A program made the position numbers and the translations under genes. The notes under the pieces were generated by a model. It did not search any database, had not been told where the DNA came from, and was given only the letters and a program-made list of their open reading frames with translations. 62,356 nt of DNA, taken from the NCBI GenBank assembly GCA_034003765.1, contig JAVEXZ010000012.1, positions 1 through 62,356 of the forward strand. The letters run 5' to 3'. The DNA is from JAAZGD01 sp034003765. Lineage in GTDB: Bacteria; Bacillota; Clostridia; Peptostreptococcales; Anaerovoracaceae. Positions 33,320 to 41,918 of the stretch are shown one piece after another; positions within the stretch are counted from its first letter, which is position 1; the number at the start of each line of letters is the position of its first letter.

Positions 33320-33339
33320 AGTTCTTCCGTGGAAGAACT
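33320..33339. repeat. Perfect 9-bp inverted repeat
   Basis: AGTTCTTCC-GT-GGAAGAACT, in the 156 bases between the radical SAM gene and the selenoprotein gene. It has no T-run, so it is not a clear terminator. It may act at the promoter or in the leader of the selenoprotein gene. Confidence 0.5.
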
Positions 33340-33376
33340 GTTTGGAATAATCCAATTTAGCTCTTATACAAAAAAG

Positions 33377-34531
33377 TTAAATGAATCGGCTCATCATCCT
33401 ATTAATTTCCTTGTCCCACCCTTCCTCTGATGTAAAAGACTTACAAAAAGCCTCTGCTTCTTCTATTTCGAATTTTGAGATAGAGTCCAAATCTCTTGGC
33501 TTTGTAACGCTGGCTTGTCTCCTAAAGAGTTGATAGACCCTTTGTCTGAGGGGAGCTAATGCCAGGTATTCATCAATTACGGACAACATTTTGTGGTGGT
33601 CCTTATCTAGTCGTCCATTTACCTCAGGCAATAAGTTGACGATATGATCTCCAGATACTAGTTGGCCAGTACATTCTCGAGTGTTTTGTATGATCAGTCT
33701 GATTTCTTTTATTTTGTCTGTATCTCCGCACATCTCATATATGCCACTTTGGTAGTCTTCCCATAGACCAGAACCCTTTGTAATAACTGCGGTTCTAATT
33801 CTTACGAAATCAGGATCTATGGCCCTTATAACTTCAGCAGTTCCCAGAGCATTAGCTTCAGACAAGGCCTTGCCTCCTACTCCTGGCATCAGGTAAATAG
33901 AAAGCTCTATCCCCGAGGCTTTAATGTTCTGCCCTGCCATGATTTCCTGGTCAGCTGTTACCCCTTTATTTATTAACTCAAGAACTTCATCGGAGCCGGT
34001 TTCGTAACCCGAATGTATTCGATCAAGACCAGCCCTTTTCAAAGCTTTGAACTGTTCAACACTTATCTTTGCCAGAGTCTCTGCTCTAGCATAGGTTGTA
34101 ACCCTTTTTATTTGAGGGAAAGTTTCTCTGAGATATAAAAGAACTTCTTCTACCCTTTCTGCTTTAAGGGCCAGGGAATTTCCATCTTGAAGAAATACAT
34201 TCTCACCCCCATGGGATAGCCAGTTAAAGATCATGTAAAAGCAATTCAATTCATTATGGGTCATTGTTTTACATTCTTCGAATTCTCCATAATTTCTAAA
34301 ACTTAGACCTTTACTGAGATATTTCTCCGCTATTTTGCCATGGTAAGCCATATTGTCGATATCTTGCTTTATGCTGTCCACACTAAATGCCTTAAAGGGA
34401 CTATTTTTGTAAAGTTGACAAAACTTACACTTGTTCCAAGTACAACCTGCCGTAACTTGTAACAACAAACTATTTGCTTCGCTGGGAGGTCTTATTGGCC
34501 CCACCCGAAACAGCTTTTCATTATTCTCCAT
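33377..34531 (-). CDS. Radical SAM protein
   Basis: About 384 residues. The cluster motif is C30-x4-C35-x2-C38 (AGCTWNKCKFCQLYK), the variant spacing seen in a family of uncharacterised radical SAM proteins that read GCTHNxCxFC. GSDEVLELINKG and GIELSIYLMPGVGG fit the SAM-binding half-barrel. The product and substrate are unknown. The start is ATG 34531 (MENNEKLF), eight bases after GGGGAG; an ATG at 34558 has no ribosome site. The gene stands alone between tRNA-Val and the selenoprotein gene. Confidence 0.82.
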   Translation of the reverse strand: MENNEKLFRVGPIRPPSEANSLLLQVTAGCTWNKCKFCQLYKNSPFKAFSVDSIKQDIDNMAYHGKIAEKYLSKGLSFRNYGEFEECKTMTHNELNCFYMIFNWLSHGGENVFLQDGNSLALKAERVEEVLLYLRETFPQIKRVTTYARAETLAKISVEQFKALKRAGLDRIHSGYETGSDEVLELINKGVTADQEIMAGQNIKASGIELSIYLMPGVGGKALSEANALGTAEVIRAIDPDFVRIRTAVITKGSGLWEDYQSGIYEMCGDTDKIKEIRLIIQNTRECTGQLVSGDHIVNLLPEVNGRLDKDHHKMLSVIDEYLALAPLRQRVYQLFRRQASVTKPRDLDSISKFEIEEAEAFCKSFTSEEGWDKEINRMMSRFI

Positions 34532-34794
34532 TAATTTTTCTCCCCTTCTAGTCCCCATTTTGATTTTCCATCAAATTGTCAACAGTTTTTAATATATAAA
34601 GCTAGGTCCAAAACCATTATTTTGATATATCCCCTTGATTAAGTATTCCCATTAATCTCCTACACTATCACATTAAAGTTCTTTCTTTGGTATCCTTTGG
34701 TGTCCTAGTCTATTTCCCTACGGCCTTGAGAGATACATTATCTTCCTATCATTTTATCCCGAATAAACATTTTTCACAGCCCAGGCTTTATAAA

Positions 34795-34830
34795 AAAGGG
34801 CACCCTTCTTAAACCGAAGAATGCCTTTTT
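34795..34830 (-). terminator. Intrinsic terminator after tRNA-Val
   Basis: GGCATTCTT pairs with AAGAAGGGTGCC (one bulge) followed by CTTTTTTAT on the minus strand, directly downstream of the tRNA. Confidence 0.7.
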
Positions 34831-34832
34831 TA

Positions 34833-34909
34833 TGGTGGGAACAGCTGGGCTCGAACCGGCGACCTCTACCTTGTCGAGGTAGCGCTCTAGCCAACTGAGC
34901 TATGCTCCC
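34833..34909 (-). tRNA. tRNA-Val (GAC), unusual
   Basis: Cloverleaf with encoded CCA: acceptor GGGAGCA/TGTTCCC, D-arm GCTC/GAGC, anticodon stem CTACC/GGTAG, loop TCGACAA. Positions 34-36 are GAC, so it decodes Val GUC/GUU. Two points are odd. Position 33 is C instead of the nearly universal T. The T-stem GCCGG/CCAGC has a C-A mismatch where T-A is expected. Both differ by a T-to-C change from a normal tRNA-Val. It may be a decaying copy or a real variant. Confidence 0.75.
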
Positions 34910-35081
34910 ACATGGATGAGCAACTGTAATAGTCCCTGCCACAGTAACAATAGTATGCCATATAGGAGAATTATTTTCTACATATTTAATGAAAATTGCA
35001 GTAAAAATATTTGCTAATTATTTGCAATTGCCTTTTCAGGTTAAGCCTCTTAAGGCCCCCCTCTAAAGCACATCGAAAAGC

Positions 35082-35124
35082 TCTACTTGAGTACCATGAA
35101 TAATCTACCTCAACTTCTTGGGCA
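35082..35124. repeat. Degenerate copy of the DUF3830 gene 3' end
   Basis: About 44 bases that match 35152-35194 (the last codons and stop region of the DUF3830 gene) at about 84 percent, 70 bases away. It would encode an out-of-context AQEVEVDY tail. A local tandem duplication of the gene end is likely. Confidence 0.6.
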
Positions 35125-35163
35125 CACTACAAATCAAAAAACACTAAAATTTCTACTTGAGTA

Positions 35164-35577
35164 TTACAAATAATCTATCTCTACTTCTTGAGCACCTTCC
35201 CAAAGGACCTTCGTGCCTATCTCTTCGAGGTATTCCTCACCTTCAACAATAGTCAGAAAGTGATTGCCTGAAAGTTGGCCGGAAGCGCTTGCAAATAGAC
35301 ATGCACCGTAAGCAAGAATTATCTCCATTTCGCTGACACCACCTATGTAAAGAAGCATCTGCCCCTTTTGTGGATGGCTGGTATTATTCTCATACTCTAG
35401 TCCCGTTCTCTCTTCACCGTAGGGAATCCAAACCCCTTGGCCGCTCCAACGAACATGGATCATTTTTTCCTTCAGTGGTAGCATCTTCTTGAAAACTTCA
35501 CAGGTTTTTGGAGCATTTTCTTCTTCTAAAACTGCAATCATTTCTCTGCCTGCTACTTTGAATTTTAATTTAGTCAT
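35164..35577 (-). CDS. Cyclophilin-like DUF3830 protein
   Basis: A 137-residue protein matching the DUF3830 family of cyclophilin-like folds. The N-terminal strand pair (LKFKVAGREMIAVLEEENAPKTCEVF), a WSGQGVWIPYGE segment, a PQKGQMLLYIGG strand and an acidic end are typical. Members lack the prolyl isomerase active site and their role is unknown. The start overlaps the class III aminotransferase stop by four bases, and the SDR gene lies just upstream, so it probably helps the same pathway. Confidence 0.78.
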   Translation of the reverse strand: MTKLKFKVAGREMIAVLEEENAPKTCEVFKKMLPLKEKMIHVRWSGQGVWIPYGEERTGLEYENNTSHPQKGQMLLYIGGVSEMEIILAYGACLFASASGQLSGNHFLTIVEGEEYLEEIGTKVLWEGAQEVEIDYL

Positions 35578-36884
35578 TGGCCGCCTCCATTTCTCGAGTC
35601 AACATTAACATTCNNNNNNNNNNNNNNNNNNNNNNNNNNNNNNNNNNNNNNNNNNNNNNNNNNNNNNNNNNNNNNNNNNNNNNNNNNNNNNNNNNNNNNN
35701 NNNNNNNNNNNNNTTCTTGCAGGTTCTTTTCTAAACCAATACTCTGTGCGACAACCCAGCTGGGTGGTGTTCCAAGGAAGATCGTATTTGTTTATTACAC
35801 CCTGAACTCCTTCATTAAATGCAGTTGCCAGAGGAATAGTTTTCTCATAAAACTCTTCAGTAAGGACCTCTGAAAGAACGGCCCTCATAGCATGCATGCT
35901 CAAGGCATTTGCTGCTAATGTTCCGCCGATTCCTCCGATATCACAAAGTTCTGGCGGTATTGCGTCTATTACTTTATTACCTAATTCTTCTGTAAATCCA
36001 TAGGCAGCTGATGGAATTCCAGCAGCTATAGTTTTCCCAACAACAACCATGTCAGGTTCCAAATTATAGGCCTTGGTGTAACCACCAACCCCTGTGCAAA
36101 TTGTATGGGTTTCATCTATTATTAGCAGTGTCCCATATTTTCTTGTTATAGCCCTAAGTGCATCATGATATCCAGGGTCTGGGTGAACTATTCCGCAGTT
36201 AGTCATTACAGGTTCTGCTAAAACCACTGCAACATCTCTGTCCTTAAGGGCCTTTTCCAAAGCCTCTATATCGTTCCACTCAATTATCTTGGTAGTTTCT
36301 GCAGGGTCACATTGGGGGCCTAGAGATCCAGGCTTTGCTACAGTCTTGCCAGTTTTTTCATCAATTACGGCTACAGATTCATCTACTGTTCCGTGATAAC
36401 ACCAATTATACATTAGGACCTTAGGCCTTTTAGTTACTTCTCGTGCTAGCCTTAGGCAAAAGCGGTTAGCATCTGTGGCGCTTGTTGAGTACTGCCAGAA
36501 CTTCATGCCAAACCTTCTGCTCAATTCTTCGGAATTCCAAATAGCATCTTCCGTCGGAAGCATAAATGTAGTTCCCTTTTTCACATATTCTGTGATGGCA
36601 GCAACTGCAGCATCAGGTGCATGGCCTGTCATCGAACCGGTATCCCCTAAACATAAGTCTAGATACTCATTGCCGTCTACGTCAGTAAAATGGGCTCCCT
36701 TTGCATGATCCACAAAAACGGGATAGGACCCTGCCCATTTTGTCATCCAATTCATGGGCACTCCTTGAAGCAAACTACCTAAAGCCTGTTGGTAAAGCTT
36801 CCCTGATCGGGGATGGTTTTTTTCGAACATTTCGATTTCTTTTTTGTACTGGCTGGTTAATTTTTCTCTGTTAATGCTTCCCAT
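35574..36884 (-). CDS. Class III aminotransferase (interrupted by gap)
   Basis: A PLP-dependent class III aminotransferase of the glutamate-1-semialdehyde 2,1-aminomutase-like type. Visible are GSMTGHAP (79-90 region), WCYHGTVDES, LLIIDETHT with Asp257, and VVGKTIAAGIP with the Schiff-base Lys284. The coding sequence is broken after RKEPAR (about residue 390) by 100 Ns (35614-35713), then resumes with NVNVDSRNGGGQ. Family members usually have about 50-60 more residues here, so the real gap is probably longer than 100 bases. It is unlikely to be HemL; the SDR and DUF3830 neighbours point to a catabolic amino-acid or amino-alcohol pathway of unknown substrate. Confidence 0.85.
   Translation of the reverse strand: MGSINREKLTSQYKKEIEMFEKNHPRSGKLYQQALGSLLQGVPMNWMTKWAGSYPVFVDHAKGAHFTDVDGNEYLDLCLGDTGSMTGHAPDAAVAAITEYVKKGTTFMLPTEDAIWNSEELSRRFGMKFWQYSTSATDANRFCLRLAREVTKRPKVLMYNWCYHGTVDESVAVIDEKTGKTVAKPGSLGPQCDPAETTKIIEWNDIEALEKALKDRDVAVVLAEPVMTNCGIVHPDPGYHDALRAITRKYGTLLIIDETHTICTGVGGYTKAYNLEPDMVVVGKTIAAGIPSAAYGFTEELGNKVIDAIPPELCDIGGIGGTLAANALSMHAMRAVLSEVLTEEFYEKTIPLATAFNEGVQGVINKYDLPWNTTQLGCRTEYWFRKEPARXXXXXXXXXXXXXXXXXXXXXXXXXXXXXXXXXXNVNVDSRNGGGQ
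35614..35713. other. Assembly gap (100 N)
   Basis: One hundred Ns inside the aminotransferase gene. Unlike the other two gaps, its flanks share no overlap beyond three bases, so sequence is truly missing here. Confidence 0.9.
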
Positions 36885-36911
36885 AGCGCATTCTTCCTTT
36901 CGTCTCTTAAA

Positions 36912-37748
36912 CTAATAATACAAATTAGAAGGACCCTTGTACTCTTGGATAGTATTCCCTCCATCTACAACTAGAGATTCACCTGTTATATATGAAGCCT
37001 CTTTGGAGGCCAAAAAGACAATTGCATTTGCAACTTCTTGAGGATGAGCACTTCGCTTTAGTGGTGTATTTTTGCCAGCTTGGGCCTCCTCTTCTGTTTG
37101 AGATTCAGTACTTATCCATCCTGGCAATACATTGTTTATAGTTATACCAAGACCACCTACTTCTATGGCGATAGCTTTGCTCATTCCTATGATCCCAGCC
37201 TTCCCTGCACTATATCCTGCTTCTCCGGGGTTACTCACTAGGGGCCCAGTAACTGAAGACACATTTACTATACGCCCATAGCCTCTTTCAACCATTATTG
37301 GCAAAACCTGACGAGTTACGTTATAAGGTATATTTAGATTTCTGTTGATATCCAAATCCCAGCTTTCATGGGAAGTATCAAGAAAGTATGAAAAGTCTTC
37401 ACCTTGACCTACTTGAGTCATCCCAGCATTATTCACAAGAACCTGAATGCCTCCAAAATCCTTCAAGATTTTGTCAACAAGCTCTTTGACTTGACGGCGA
37501 TCCATTAAGTCCCCAATATAGCCCTTGGCAACCACACCCATATCCAGAAGTTCTTTTTCTCTTTCAAATACTCTTTCGGTGGTGGCTATTAAGGCAACCT
37601 CTGCTCCTAAATCCCCCATTATTTTTGCAGTAGCAAATCCAATACCATTAGGACTTCCTGCCCCAGTGATAAGGCAAACCTTTCTCCTGAAATTTATGAA
37701 CCCATCTTGTTGGATATCCGAAATTTTAGCTCTTTCATTAGATCTCAT
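36912..37748 (-). CDS. SDR family oxidoreductase
   Basis: A 278-residue short-chain dehydrogenase/reductase. It has the cofactor motif GAGSPNGIGFATAKI (about 29-43), NNAGM (about 107-111), catalytic serine in VNVSSVTG and the YSAGK pair (Tyr and Lys). The C-terminal PLKRSAHPQEVANAIVFLASKEASYITGESLVVDGG is typical of 3-oxoacyl-ACP reductase-like SDRs. The substrate is unknown; the aminotransferase 28 bases downstream suggests an amino-alcohol or keto acid. Its start overlaps the upstream lipoprotein gene by 11 bases. Confidence 0.88.
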   Translation of the reverse strand: MRSNERAKISDIQQDGFINFRRKVCLITGAGSPNGIGFATAKIMGDLGAEVALIATTERVFEREKELLDMGVVAKGYIGDLMDRRQVKELVDKILKDFGGIQVLVNNAGMTQVGQGEDFSYFLDTSHESWDLDINRNLNIPYNVTRQVLPIMVERGYGRIVNVSSVTGPLVSNPGEAGYSAGKAGIIGMSKAIAIEVGGLGITINNVLPGWISTESQTEEEAQAGKNTPLKRSAHPQEVANAIVFLASKEASYITGESLVVDGGNTIQEYKGPSNLYY

Positions 37749-39300
37749 TTTCTACCTCTACAAAATCATTTCTTTGGCCTTGGAATGTAAATTTAGTATA
37801 TGTGGTCCTTCCTTCATCTCTTAGGCACCAAACCTTTACTGTAATGCGAGACACGTTCTTGACTCCCTTAAAAATGTATCCCATATTTTCATATATCTGC
37901 TTTTTGAGATATGTATTTATATCCACCTCTGGGAAGAATACTTTTGTCTCATCGAAGTCCCTAGAGGTCGATTTGGTGTTATCATAAATTGGCTCATCAA
38001 ACCAATAATTAACTACTATTCCATAGGGTTCCTTTTCTGTTTGTATAGCTAAGGCCTTTTCTGCAAAGGCTCCTTCTTCTGTGTTGATTCTTTCCTTTAA
38101 AGGCAAGGACATAATCAGGCTTCCCACCTTCATAGCATCCCCAACGTAATCCGTAGCATTTATGGATTCACAGTAAGGTAGAATTCTTTCTTTGTACCAC
38201 TGGTTGGCCATTGATAATACACTTGCATCCAAGCCATATTCAGCAAGGTTTGATGGATGAATAAAGCCCACAAAATATAAACGGCTTAAATCTTCATGTT
38301 CCGCATAGACATTTTCCGCAAAAACCGCATAACGGGCTGGATATCTTTTATTCCCTGCTTCTGTGATTTCGAAGCCACCACCTGCCAGGTCCATATATTT
38401 GTCAGGCTTATAAGGAATTAATTCATAGTCAACTTTATAAACCCTTAAAGACGGATAAATCAATCTCCATGGTGATTGATCAGGATAGGGTACCCTGTCG
38501 TCCAAAATTCCAGGAATATCGTTGGCCACCAAAGCATCTGCCATATCATTGATTTTGTAACCGATAATAGTTCTCTCTAGAGGTAAATCCATTGAAATAT
38601 AGTCTTTTAGCATAATTTCTAAAAGTTCCCTAGGCTGGTTGGACCATTCTCCAGAAAATTCTTTGATAGAATATTTGCCTTTTATATCCTCAGGGTCATC
38701 GGATTTTCTCAAGGATACCAGCATTTTCATAAGCTGTTTTTCATCAACACTGCCATTTTTAGACCAAAAACAATAAATATCAGAAGCCACCCCAAAAATG
38801 TAGTGGTAGCTTTTACCTTCTAGGCTTAGTCCTCCTCGAAAACCCTTTACCCATAGGAGTTTTTCTGGGGCTTCTATGTCACTAAATATTATTTCACTTA
38901 CAACTACATCTTTTGCTTTTGGATATTTAGACTCCAAGAAATCTATGAAGTATTCCTCCCAATCCACTTTATTGAGAACTTCTGGATTTGCTTTTTCTCC
39001 AAAAGCTTCCTTTAAGGTCTCTTTAACTGTTTTGGTTAATTCAACTTGATTGGTTCCTGCAAAAATCCCGTTTTCGTCCCCAAAAACTAGCTCTCCTTGG
39101 GTAAAATTCTCAGGTATATTATATTCTATCTCCATTTCATCAATCCAGGTTTCGGGTACGTTAAAAATAACATCTCCATAGCCACTCCCTGATGGATATA
39201 TAACTGATTCACTTTTAATTTGCTTTTCCTTGGCACAGCCTACACTAAATACAATTAAAAAAGCTGTCAGGAGCAAGACAAGCCAAACTCTTTTCTTCAT
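37738..39300 (-). CDS. Predicted lipoprotein, function unknown
   Basis: A 520-residue exported lipoprotein: hydrophobic signal peptide and lipobox VGC with Cys22 (MKKRVWLVLLLTAFLIVFS, then VGCAKEK). The mature protein has no repeats, metal-binding motif or membrane helix. It contains many aromatic and acidic residues and a C-terminal strand-rich segment. I do not recognise a family. It stands upstream of the SDR-aminotransferase-DUF3830 cluster with an 11-base overlap with the SDR gene; cotranscription is likely, but a functional link is not shown. Confidence 0.6.
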   Translation of the reverse strand: MKKRVWLVLLLTAFLIVFSVGCAKEKQIKSESVIYPSGSGYGDVIFNVPETWIDEMEIEYNIPENFTQGELVFGDENGIFAGTNQVELTKTVKETLKEAFGEKANPEVLNKVDWEEYFIDFLESKYPKAKDVVVSEIIFSDIEAPEKLLWVKGFRGGLSLEGKSYHYIFGVASDIYCFWSKNGSVDEKQLMKMLVSLRKSDDPEDIKGKYSIKEFSGEWSNQPRELLEIMLKDYISMDLPLERTIIGYKINDMADALVANDIPGILDDRVPYPDQSPWRLIYPSLRVYKVDYELIPYKPDKYMDLAGGGFEITEAGNKRYPARYAVFAENVYAEHEDLSRLYFVGFIHPSNLAEYGLDASVLSMANQWYKERILPYCESINATDYVGDAMKVGSLIMSLPLKERINTEEGAFAEKALAIQTEKEPYGIVVNYWFDEPIYDNTKSTSRDFDETKVFFPEVDINTYLKKQIYENMGYIFKGVKNVSRITVKVWCLRDEGRTTYTKFTFQGQRNDFVEVENEI

Positions 39301-39384
39301 GGAAGAAACCTTCCTTTCTATACATCAAATCCCTATTCCTTTGTGGATATTCTATAATAGTAGTTTACCACCTAGTGGCTAAAA

Positions 39385-40053
39385 CTAAAAGCACTTAAGA
39401 ATGCAGTCTGCAATAAATGCCTGGCCATCTATTGTGGGGTGCAGCCCATCATGAAAGGCATTTTCCCTTCCTACACGGTTTTCATATTCTTGATATAATT
39501 CTTGCAGATCTAGCAAGCTTATATCCTGCATCTTAGTAATCGGCACTCTTTTGATATTTTCTCCTATACCTTCGGGAGTTTTACCATTTCCCTGGCCTTC
39601 TATACTTCCCTGACCTTTTACATACTCTTTTATTAATACTCCTAATTCCTTAAGCTGGTAATTCACTTGGTAGTAATCTATTTCGACTTCCATCATCCAG
39701 GCCACTTTAGCCATTTCGGGAAGGGTTAATAAAGGTGTCATTAAAATAACTTTAATATTTGCCGCCTTTGCTAAGCTGACCATTTCCTTGATTTTTTCAA
39801 AGGCTCCTTCAGTGGTATCCAAAGAAAAAATAAAATCGTTGGTTCCTGTTAGAATAATAACCAGATCTGCCTTGTGGTGTATAACATCCTTTTGAAATCG
39901 AGCCAGAACTTGGCCTGTGCTTTCGCCGTTTTCCCCCTTATTAATAACCTCAAAGCCAGTGGCTTCTCTAATTAGAGAAGGGAAACTTTGGCTCCTTTTA
40001 AATGGAAAGCCATTTGTAATGCTATTTCCAATACATACAATTTTCGTCTTCAT
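39385..40053 (-). CDS. SGNH/GDSL-type esterase
   Basis: A 222-residue SGNH hydrolase. Block I holds the nucleophile in CIGNSITNG (Ser11), block III is LTGTNDFIF (Asn in the GxND motif), and block V is DGLHPTIDG with the Asp-His pair. The family hydrolyses esters of acyl, acetyl or lysophospholipid substrates; no signal peptide, so cytoplasmic. Downstream of a tandem repeat array at 40079-40286 that separates it from the DUF1846 gene. Confidence 0.85.
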   Translation of the reverse strand: MKTKIVCIGNSITNGFPFKRSQSFPSLIREATGFEVINKGENGESTGQVLARFQKDVIHHKADLVIILTGTNDFIFSLDTTEGAFEKIKEMVSLAKAANIKVILMTPLLTLPEMAKVAWMMEVEIDYYQVNYQLKELGVLIKEYVKGQGSIEGQGNGKTPEGIGENIKRVPITKMQDISLLDLQELYQEYENRVGRENAFHDGLHPTIDGQAFIADCILKCF

Positions 40054-40078
40054 AAAATATACTTCCTCATGGTTCCAT

Positions 40079-40286
40079 TTGCAAAGCTGCCAGGATCTAC
40101 TGCCAAATTACATCTTGCAAAGCCCCCAGGCTTTCTTTTGCAAAGCCCCAGGCTTTCTTTTGCAAAGCCCCCAGGGTTTCCTTTGCAAAGCCCAATGCTT
40201 TCTTTTACAAAGCTGCCAAGGTCTACTGGCAAGTTACATCTTGCAAAGCTACCAGGGCTGATTTTCCAAAGCTACCAGTGTCCACC
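40079..40286. repeat. Tandem array of ~23-bp hairpin-forming units
   Basis: Eight imperfect units (36, 23, 22, 23, 22, 36, 23, 23 bases) with core TTGCAAAGCCCCCAGGCTTTCTT. Two units (first and sixth) carry an extra ~13 bases (TACTG..AA.TTACATC). On the minus strand most central units can form AAAGCC-TGG-GGCTTT hairpins. The array starts five bases after the DUF1846 stop and ends about 25 bases before the GDSL start. Frame-length changes within it rule out a coding role. Confidence 0.8.
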
Positions 40287-40290
40287 TAGA

Positions 40291-41814
40291 TTAGGAGAAA
40301 TACAAGTTGGTTGTAACATACTCAGGGTCGCTTGTGGCATCCACACCCAAGGACCTTAAGGTTTGTTCATCCCTATCACTAAGAATGGCTGTACAATGTG
40401 CCTTTAGTCCTCTAAGAGCTAAAAGCTTTTCTGCTGCTAATTCAGCTGTGGGATTGGTGTGAGAAGATATTGTAAGAGCACTAAGTACTTCTTCTAAGTT
40501 AAGGCTTCCCCTATCTTGAAAAAGCACTTCAGTTTTCAAGTATTGAATTGACTCTAGTATATTTGCTGATACTAGTGGTATTTCGTCTCCAATATTTGCA
40601 AGCTTCTTTATTGCGTTCAGTACGCAAGCTGCAGAGGCTACCATTCGCCTCGAGCTTCTTCCCGTTACCATTGAACCATCAGGAAGCTCCATTGCCATAA
40701 CTACAACATTTTCATAACGCTCATCACAGTTTCTTTTCATTTCAGCATAGTCTCTTGCTGGTGAAACAACTGACCTATCTTCCACATGAAGGTTCATATC
40801 GTCCATTAGCAATTTAGACCTTTTCACAGCATCGCTTTGTATTTTGCCTTTTTTGTAATCACACTCTGCAATTATATACCGCCTTATGATTTCCTGGGCT
40901 GCGGCTTCTCTACAAACATTATCGTCAATAATCCCAAAACCTGCACGATTAACCCCCATATCTGTGGGAGATTTGTATTCTGATTCCTGGTTGGTAATTT
41001 TTTCTATGATTCTTTTTACCACAGGGAAAACCTCTAGGTCCCTATTATAGTTAATCACCGTCTGCCCGTAGGCTTCTAGATGAAAATTGTCTATCATGTT
41101 AACGTCTCTAAGGTCTACCGTAGCTGCTTCATAGGCAACATTAACTGGGTGCTTCAGAGGGAGGTTCCAAATAGGGAATGTCTCGAACTTAGCATAACGA
41201 ACCTTTAAGCCTCTTAGATTATCGTGATAAAGTTGAGATAAACAAGTTGCAAGTTTTCCAGAACCACCACCTGGACCTGTTACAACAACTAGGGGCTTTG
41301 TTACTTCAATATATGGATTAGCACCATATCCTTCAGGAGATACTATTGTGTCCACGTCAGTGGGATAGCCCTTTGTAAAAGAATGTTTGTAGGTGCGAAT
41401 TCCTCTGCGATTCAATTTATTAATGAACATATTAACTGCAGGTGCGTCTTCGTAACGTGTAACAACTACACCATTGATCCCTAATTCAAATTGTCGAAAT
41501 GCATCAATTAGCCTTAAAACCTCCAAGTCATAGGTAATCCCAAAATCTTGACGAGTCTTGCTAGTTGTAATATCACCAGCATATATACAAAGGACAATTT
41601 CTGCTTGGTCTTTCAATCTGTGAAGAAGTTTGATTTTTGCATTTTCATCAAAACCTGGCAAAACCCGCATAGCATGCTTATCGTGTACCAGTTTTCCTCC
41701 AAATTCAAGATATAGTCTTTGGCCGTCTCCCTGGTTTATTCTCTCTAAAATATACTTTTGCTGTTCCGCCATATAATATTCTGAATCAAACCCAATCTTG
41801 CCAAGCTTCGTCAT
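40291..41814 (-). CDS. DUF1846 domain-containing protein
   Basis: A 507-residue protein matching the DUF1846 family end to end. It starts with KIGFDSEYYMAEQQKYILERI and has the segment VVVTGPGGGSGKLATCLSQLYHD, a P-loop-like GxGGGSGK. HxxxxSFTKGYPTDVD and several conserved cysteines follow. The family is widespread in Firmicutes and has no clear function; a nucleotide- or polyphosphate-related role has been suggested. The ATG follows AGAGGTGGAAAA. No strong link to neighbours; a repeat array follows at once. Confidence 0.85.
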   Translation of the reverse strand: MTKLGKIGFDSEYYMAEQQKYILERINQGDGQRLYLEFGGKLVHDKHAMRVLPGFDENAKIKLLHRLKDQAEIVLCIYAGDITTSKTRQDFGITYDLEVLRLIDAFRQFELGINGVVVTRYEDAPAVNMFINKLNRRGIRTYKHSFTKGYPTDVDTIVSPEGYGANPYIEVTKPLVVVTGPGGGSGKLATCLSQLYHDNLRGLKVRYAKFETFPIWNLPLKHPVNVAYEAATVDLRDVNMIDNFHLEAYGQTVINYNRDLEVFPVVKRIIEKITNQESEYKSPTDMGVNRAGFGIIDDNVCREAAAQEIIRRYIIAECDYKKGKIQSDAVKRSKLLMDDMNLHVEDRSVVSPARDYAEMKRNCDERYENVVVMAMELPDGSMVTGRSSRRMVASAACVLNAIKKLANIGDEIPLVSANILESIQYLKTEVLFQDRGSLNLEEVLSALTISSHTNPTAELAAEKLLALRGLKAHCTAILSDRDEQTLRSLGVDATSDPEYVTTNLYFS

Positions 41815-41888
41815 TTTTCCACCTCTTCCCTATTTTGTTTGGTCTATAATTAATTGCGATTTATCCATTTTACTTCACTCTTCTCAAG

Positions 41889-41910
41889 AAAAAAAGCGGC
41901 TTTTGCCGCC
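41889..41910 (-). terminator. Intrinsic terminator after the CtpA-type gene
   Basis: GCGGC-AAAA-GCCGC followed by TTTTTTTC on the minus strand, about 8 bases after the stop at 41919. Confidence 0.85.
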
Positions 41911-41918
41911 TAGAGCTT

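Noticed and set aside
34754..34942. 62-residue reading frame over tRNA-Val
   Set aside because: It is the tRNA sequence read as codons (SIAQLARALPRQG is a familiar artefact).
35574..36884. HemL (glutamate-1-semialdehyde aminomutase for tetrapyrroles)
   Set aside because: The family is right, but neighbours are an SDR and DUF3830 rather than hem genes, so I do not assign HemL.
40079..40286. CRISPR-like array
   Set aside because: Units are contiguous and degenerate with no unique spacers of regular size, and no cas gene is in the window. It is a tandem repeat.
39988..40359. Repeat proteins read through the 23-bp array on either strand
   Set aside because: Unit lengths of 22, 23 and 36 shift the frame, so no conserved peptide repeat is kept; no ribosome site.
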